A stretch of DNA of 64,000 nucleotides. Origin: Kitasatospora papulosa (GTDB taxonomy: Bacteria > Actinomycetota > Actinomycetes > Streptomycetales > Streptomycetaceae). The translations under genes were made by a program, and so were the position numbers. Location of the stretch: positions 62,001-126,000 of the forward strand of contig NZ_JNYQ01000002.1 of the NCBI RefSeq assembly GCF_000717245.1, read 5' to 3'. This document shows, one piece after another, positions 59,911 to 64,000 of this stretch (its first letter is position 1; each line of letters opens with the position of its first letter). The notes beneath the pieces were generated by a model, which was not told the origin of the DNA, ran no database searches, and saw only the letters and a list, made by a program, of their open reading frames with translations.

Positions 59911-60522
59911 CGGCGACGCGGACGGCGAGGCGGGCTCCGACGCCGGGGCGGACGGAGCGGACGCGGGCGGCGCCGAAGCGGTCGGCTTCTGGCAGCCCTT
60001 CTGCTTCGCCATCGCGGAGCCGACCTCGCCGGACTGGAGCTTCTTCAGCGCCTGGTCACCGTTGGTGCTGATCTTGTTCAGCTCGTCGGCGATGCCCTTG
60101 AGACCGTCGGCGAACTTCGCCTGGTCCTTCGTGTCGAGCGCGTCGACCTTGGTCTTCAGGCCCGCGTAGGCCACGGAGGAGGCGTTGAGCTCCTTCACGG
60201 CCTCCTTCTGGGTGGTCTCCCCGCCGTCCACCGGCGGCGCGCCCGCCGACTCCACGGCCGAACCAAGCGCCTTGTACGCCTGCGAGATCTGCTGGAAGGC
60301 CGCCGAGTCGGTCTTCTGGACGTCGGCGGGCTTGCTGTTGTCGGCCGTCTGCTGCTGGATCGCGGCGTTGGCGTTCGCGATCTTCTGCAACTGCGGCTGA
60401 ACCTGGTCGCAGACCTTCTTCGCCCAGTCGTTCACCTTGTTGTCGCTGTCGTCGCTGCAACCCGACAGCGTCAGTACGAGTACCGCACCGCCGGACAGTG
60501 CGGCTGCAAGCTTCTTGTTCAC
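59896..60522 (-). CDS. Small secreted lipoprotein, helical
   Basis: 208 aa. Signal peptide NKKLAAALSGGAVLVLTLSG with lipobox LSGC (Cys about 22). The mature part is helical with many Gln, Lys and Ala (KVCDQVQPQLQKIANANAA) and a second Cys near the end (KQKGCQKP), which may bond with CysKVC. The last ~35 residues are a Ser/Pro/Ala tail (PSAPASEPASPSASPS). Function unknown. GTG 60522 with GGAAGGGA upstream. It lies between hppA and the methyltransferase gene on the same strand. Confidence 0.8.
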   Translation of the reverse strand: MNKKLAAALSGGAVLVLTLSGCSDDSDNKVNDWAKKVCDQVQPQLQKIANANAAIQQQTADNSKPADVQKTDSAAFQQISQAYKALGSAVESAGAPPVDGGETTQKEAVKELNASSVAYAGLKTKVDALDTKDQAKFADGLKGIADELNKISTNGDQALKKLQSGEVGSAMAKQKGCQKPTASAPPASAPSAPASEPASPSASPSEKS

Positions 60523-60801
60523 CGGATGGGGTCCCTTCCAAGGCTCTCGGCCCCGGAACTTACACGGCAAGTGGACGACAATCAGGCGCCGGGTATCCGA
60601 TATGTAATCTTTTGAAGCCATTTGCACCAAGAGAAGTGAGGGAGATACCACTCACCCATTCACTCGGACACCTGTACGGATCCATTCCGTGGCCGCCGCC
60701 CTCCGGGACCTGGGAACGGCGGACACCACGTCAGAGCATGGCGCCCACCGTTCCTCTGATCGGACGTCACCCGGAAGGAACTCCTGCCGGGACCGACGGG
60801 A

Positions 60802-63252
60802 TCACCGGAGAGCAGCGGGCCCGGTGGACGTGGCAGGGCCGTCACCAGCACCCGCGCCACCGCCACCGCCGGTCGGACCGTCGCTGTCACCCACGGCGAT
60901 TCCCCGTCGCTTGGACACGTGGACCGCGCCGACGACGACCACCACGGCGATGACGGCGACCAGGGCTCTGACGCCCGGGCTCGCGTCCTCCCCGTAACTG
61001 AACTGCACCACCGCCGGGGCGATCAGCAGCGCCACGAGATTCATCACCTTCAGGAGCGGGTTGATGGCCGGGCCCGCCGTGTCCTTGAAGGGGTCGCCGA
61101 CCGTGTCACCGATGACCGTCGCCGCATGGGCGTCACTTCCCTTGCCCCCGTGGTGACCGTCCTCGACGAGCTTCTTGGCGTTGTCCCACGCGCCACCGGA
61201 GTTGGCGAGGAAGACCGCCATAAGGGTCCCGGTGGCGATGGCACCCGCGAGAAACGAACCGAGGGCCCCGACCCCCAGGGTGAACCCCACCGCGATGGGT
61301 GCGAGGACGGCGAGCAGGCCGGGTGTGGCCAGCTCGCGCAGAGCATCCTTGGTGCAGATGTCGACCACGCGTCCGTACTCGGGTTTCTCCGTGCGGTCCA
61401 TGATCCCCGGGTGCTCCCGGAACTGCCGGCGAACCTCGTGGACCACGGCTCCCGCCGAACGGGAGACCGCGTTGATGGCCAGCCCGGAGAAGAGGAAGAC
61501 GACCGCGGCTCCGACGATGAGGCCGACCATGTTGTTCGGCTGCGAGATGTCCAGACTCAGCCCGAGCTCCCCCGCCCCTGCTCCCACGTCGTCGACCGCG
61601 GTGGCGATGGCGTCCCGGTACGAGCCGAAGAGCGCGGCCGCCGCCAGCACCGCCGTGGCGATCGCGATGCCCTTGGTGATGGCCTTGGTGGTGTTGCCGA
61701 CGGCGTCCAGATCCGTGAGGACCTGGGCTCCCGCTCCTGTGACGTCCCCTGACATCTCAGCGATGCCCTGGGCGTTGTCGGAGACCGGGCCGAACGTGTC
61801 CATCGCGACGATGACGCCCACGGTGGTGAGCAGCCCGGTGCCGGCCAGGGCCACCGCGAAGAGCGCCAGCATGATCGACGTGCCGCCGAGCAGGAACGCC
61901 CCGTAGACGCCGAGCCCGATCAGGAGGGCGGTGTAGACCGCCGACTCCAGGCCGATGGAGATGCCCGCCAGCACGACGGTCGCCGGCCCGGTCAGCGAGG
62001 ATTTCCCGATGTCCCGCACCGGACGCCGACCGGTCTCGGTGAAGTAGCCGGTGAGCTGCTGGATCAGAGCGGCCAGCACGATCCCGATGGCCACGGCGAC
62101 CAGTGCGAAGACACGCGGATCTCCGCCGTGCGAGGTGATGGCCCCGTCCGTGACGCCGTCGAGCTCGGCGTAGGAGGACGGCAGATGGACGAAGACGGCC
62201 ACTGCCACGAGGGCGAGCGAGATCACCGCCGACACGAAGAACCCGCGGTTGATGGCGCTCATCCCACTGCGGTCCGCACGCCGGGGAGCGACGGCGAAGA
62301 TCCCGATCATCGCCGTGACCACCCCGATCGCAGGCACGATCAGCGGGAAGGCGAGCCCCGCGTCCCCGAAGGCCGCCTTGCCCAGGATGAGCGCGGCCAC
62401 GAGGGTCACGGCGTACGACTCGAAGAGGTCCGCGGCCATGCCCGCGCAGTCGCCGACGTTGTCACCCACGTTGTCGGCGATGGTGGCGGCATTGCGCGGA
62501 TCGTCCTCGGGGATTCCCTGCTCCACCTTGCCCACGAGGTCTGCGCCCACATCGGCGGCCTTGGTGAAGATGCCCCCGCCGACCCTCATGAACATGGCGA
62601 TCAACGCGGCGCCGAGGCCGAACCCTTCCAGCACCTTGGGCGCGTCGGCGGCGTAGACGAGCACCACGCAGGACGCACCGAGCAGACCGAGGCCCACCGT
62701 GATCATGCCGACCACACCACCGGTACGAAAAGCGATCTTCATCGCCCGGTGCGAAACCGTGGTGAGATCTCTTTCCGGTTCACCCTGCGCGGGAGTCGCC
62801 TCCCGCGCGGCTGCTGCCACGCGCACATTGCTGCGGACGGCGAGCCTCATGCCGATGTATCCGGTGGCCGCCGAGAAAAGCGCCCCCACCAGGAAGAACA
62901 GCGAGCGCCCCGCGCGCTGCGACCAGTTGTCGGCCGGAAGCAGCAGAAGCAGGAAGAAGACGACCACGGCGAAAATGCCGACGGTACGCAACTGTCGGGC
63001 CAGATAGGCGTTCGCGCCTTCCTGGACGGCTGCCGCGATCTCTTTCATGCGTTCGGTACCCTCACCGGCAGCCAGCACCTGGCGCGCCAGCAGCCGGGCC
63101 ACGACCAGCGCGGCAAGGGCGACGACCGCGATGACGACGACGATCATCCGGTTGCCGTCGGTGAGTACTGCGGATGCGAGTGAGGTGGACCGGCCGGAAG
63201 GTACGGAAACGTACGTCAGTTCTGCGAGTGGGGTGTTGACGAACTCCGCCAT
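60802..63252 (-). CDS. hppA: Membrane-bound proton-pumping pyrophosphatase
   Basis: 816 aa, about 16 membrane spans. It couples pyrophosphate hydrolysis to proton export. Catalytic motifs: KAADVGADLVGKVE, DNVGDNVGDCAGMAADLFES, and later DTVGDPFKDTAGPAINPLLK. The motif GNTTKAITKG has Lys where potassium-dependent enzymes have Ala, so it should be potassium-independent. ATG 63252 with AAGGAGGAC. The C-terminus carries a Gly-rich tail (GPTGGGGGAGAGDGP). A possible -10 (TACAAT, 63296-63291) lies upstream. Confidence 0.95.
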   Translation of the reverse strand: MAEFVNTPLAELTYVSVPSGRSTSLASAVLTDGNRMIVVVIAVVALAALVVARLLARQVLAAGEGTERMKEIAAAVQEGANAYLARQLRTVGIFAVVVFFLLLLLPADNWSQRAGRSLFFLVGALFSAATGYIGMRLAVRSNVRVAAAAREATPAQGEPERDLTTVSHRAMKIAFRTGGVVGMITVGLGLLGASCVVLVYAADAPKVLEGFGLGAALIAMFMRVGGGIFTKAADVGADLVGKVEQGIPEDDPRNAATIADNVGDNVGDCAGMAADLFESYAVTLVAALILGKAAFGDAGLAFPLIVPAIGVVTAMIGIFAVAPRRADRSGMSAINRGFFVSAVISLALVAVAVFVHLPSSYAELDGVTDGAITSHGGDPRVFALVAVAIGIVLAALIQQLTGYFTETGRRPVRDIGKSSLTGPATVVLAGISIGLESAVYTALLIGLGVYGAFLLGGTSIMLALFAVALAGTGLLTTVGVIVAMDTFGPVSDNAQGIAEMSGDVTGAGAQVLTDLDAVGNTTKAITKGIAIATAVLAAAALFGSYRDAIATAVDDVGAGAGELGLSLDISQPNNMVGLIVGAAVVFLFSGLAINAVSRSAGAVVHEVRRQFREHPGIMDRTEKPEYGRVVDICTKDALRELATPGLLAVLAPIAVGFTLGVGALGSFLAGAIATGTLMAVFLANSGGAWDNAKKLVEDGHHGGKGSDAHAATVIGDTVGDPFKDTAGPAINPLLKVMNLVALLIAPAVVQFSYGEDASPGVRALVAVIAVVVVVGAVHVSKRRGIAVGDSDGPTGGGGGAGAGDGPATSTGPAALR

Positions 63253-63878
63253 ACGTCCTCCTTGACGCTGAGCGCTCAAGACGTGGACGGATTGTAGGGA
63301 GAAGAATCCGATCAAAACAGCGGGTGGTCAATGAAATCGTTTTTCGTCCACCCAATGGCAAATGATCTCGCACACCCTTGGGCCCGAATGCAGTAATGGG
63401 ACCGGCACATGACACACAAGGAATTCCCGGAGATCACCGATCAGGCGCGAAGGAGCTTGGGCGGCAGGGGCCCCACCCACCGGACCCGAAAGCGGCAGTG
63501 CGCGAGGCCGGGCGACGGAGGTCGGGCACGGGGTGTGGGGGGGTTCGGGTTCGGATGCCGACCAGCGGGTGCCGGGTGCCGGACGGACGGTGCCTGAAGG
63601 ATTGTGCCTGCGGATCAGGGCCTGCGGATCAAGCTTGAGGATCAGGCCTAAATGCTCAAGCCTCAGCGGCCTCGTCCGCCTCGATCTCGTCTCGTCGCGT
63701 CGCGAGAGGCCCGCATGATGCGGGTCGTGCAGGGCGGGCGGTCCCGTGCAGGACGGACGCGTCCGGGCAGTGCGAGCGCGTCCGAGGGTCGCGGCGCCCG
63801 GTGATCGTGAATCAAGCAGGGGCCGCAGCGGGCTGGTGCATCACGCCGGGCTTGAACGACAGCGCCGGGCGGGGTGAG
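63253..63878. other. Gap between anti-sigma gene end and hppA
   Basis: 626 bp without a supported gene. It must hold the hppA promoter: TACAAT at 63296-63291 on the minus strand is the best -10, with no good -35; TTGACC at 63331-63326 pairs only with a poor GATTCT. GCCTGCGGATCA is repeated at 63606 and 63620. Low-GC stretches (63300-63400) differ from the flanks. Open frames here lack start support. Confidence 0.5.
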
Positions 63879-64000
63879 TCAGGGAAGCATCACGGCCGGA
63901 GTCGTCGGCCAAGTCATACGGATCACTCCGCCGTCCGCACCCGTACGGACTTCCACGTCGTCGACCAGGCCACTGATGACCGCGAGGCCCATCTCGTCCT
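63879..64000 (-). CDS. C-terminal end of an ATP-binding anti-sigma-type protein (cut by window edge)
   Basis: The last ~40 codons read DEMGLAVISGLVDDVEVRTG, ADGGVIRMTWPTTPAVMLP, stop TGA at 63881-63879. The GLAVI...DDVEV part is the G2-box helix and final strands of an RsbW/HATPase anti-sigma protein. In S. coelicolor, from memory, the gene between hppA and bldG is such an anti-sigma factor that binds BldG; bldG would then lie just outside this window. Confidence 0.7.
   Translation of the reverse strand, partial: DEMGLAVISGLVDDVEVRTGADGGVIRMTWPTTPAVMLP

Overview
The window is chromosomal DNA of a Streptomyces or close relative. It is very GC-rich, GTG and TTG starts are common, most genes carry GGAG-type ribosome binding sites, and the gene order is a familiar Streptomyces one. 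From memory, the runs folP-folB-folK / folE-ftsH-hpt-tilS-dacB-ppa and tRNA-Thr / hydrolase-holB-tmk-topA-hppA-anti-sigma gene match S. coelicolor, where bldG follows. I could not run any comparison. I count about 54 protein genes, one of them cut by the right edge and one a decayed remnant, plus one tRNA gene.

Layout. 0.2-10.7 kb: an ArsR-type regulator, a NarL-type two-component pair, a MidA-family methyltransferase overlapping a stand-alone nuoD-like gene, a coiled-coil membrane protein, and a divergent osmoprotectant ABC importer. 10.9-24.6 kb is core metabolism: folate synthesis (folP, folB, folK, folE), ftsH, hpt, tilS, a zinc metalloprotease, dacB, ppa and a ThrE-type exporter. 24.6-28.7 kb: a DedA protein with a repetitive Gly/Gln/Tyr tail, a YbjQ-type protein, wrbA and glutamate decarboxylase. 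28.7-47.7 kb is more accessory: a PadR-controlled drug-type ABC transporter, DinB, an aldehyde dehydrogenase without its catalytic cysteine, an XRE/ATPase/DUF397 regulatory trio, two FUSC membrane proteins, a DUF2786 protein, a quinone-type oxidoreductase, a short family-A polymerase, DUF2804, a kinase-like protein, a broken response regulator, a sulfurtransferase and an isochorismatase-family hydrolase. 47.8-64 kb returns to core genes: tRNA-Thr, a secreted hydrolase, holB, a large thymidylate kinase fusion, topA, a methyltransferase, a lipoprotein, hppA and the end of an anti-sigma-type ATPase.

How the parts work together. FolE, FolP, FolB and FolK cover four steps of the pterin/folate pathway; folP to folK lie on the plus strand and folE comes from the other side. 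The ABC importer (two permeases, binding protein, ATPase with CBS region) is split by a divergent promoter region. HolB, Tmk and TopA serve replication. Regulation is most readable at two places. A TCAA-N2-TTGA operator occurs twice at the ABC-exporter promoter and once before padR. A 27-bp element containing a TGCACGTGCA palindrome lies upstream of both the ATPase and the DUF397 gene.

Most worth a second look: the shared element of the XRE/ATPase/DUF397 trio; the PadR operators; the MidA-NuoD overlap with a conserved target-type arginine; the aldehyde dehydrogenase with Gly in place of Cys; the thymidylate kinase fused to a transporter-like domain and a long charged helix; the repeat-built DedA tail; and the response-regulator remnant with a 27-bp duplication in its DNA-binding domain.
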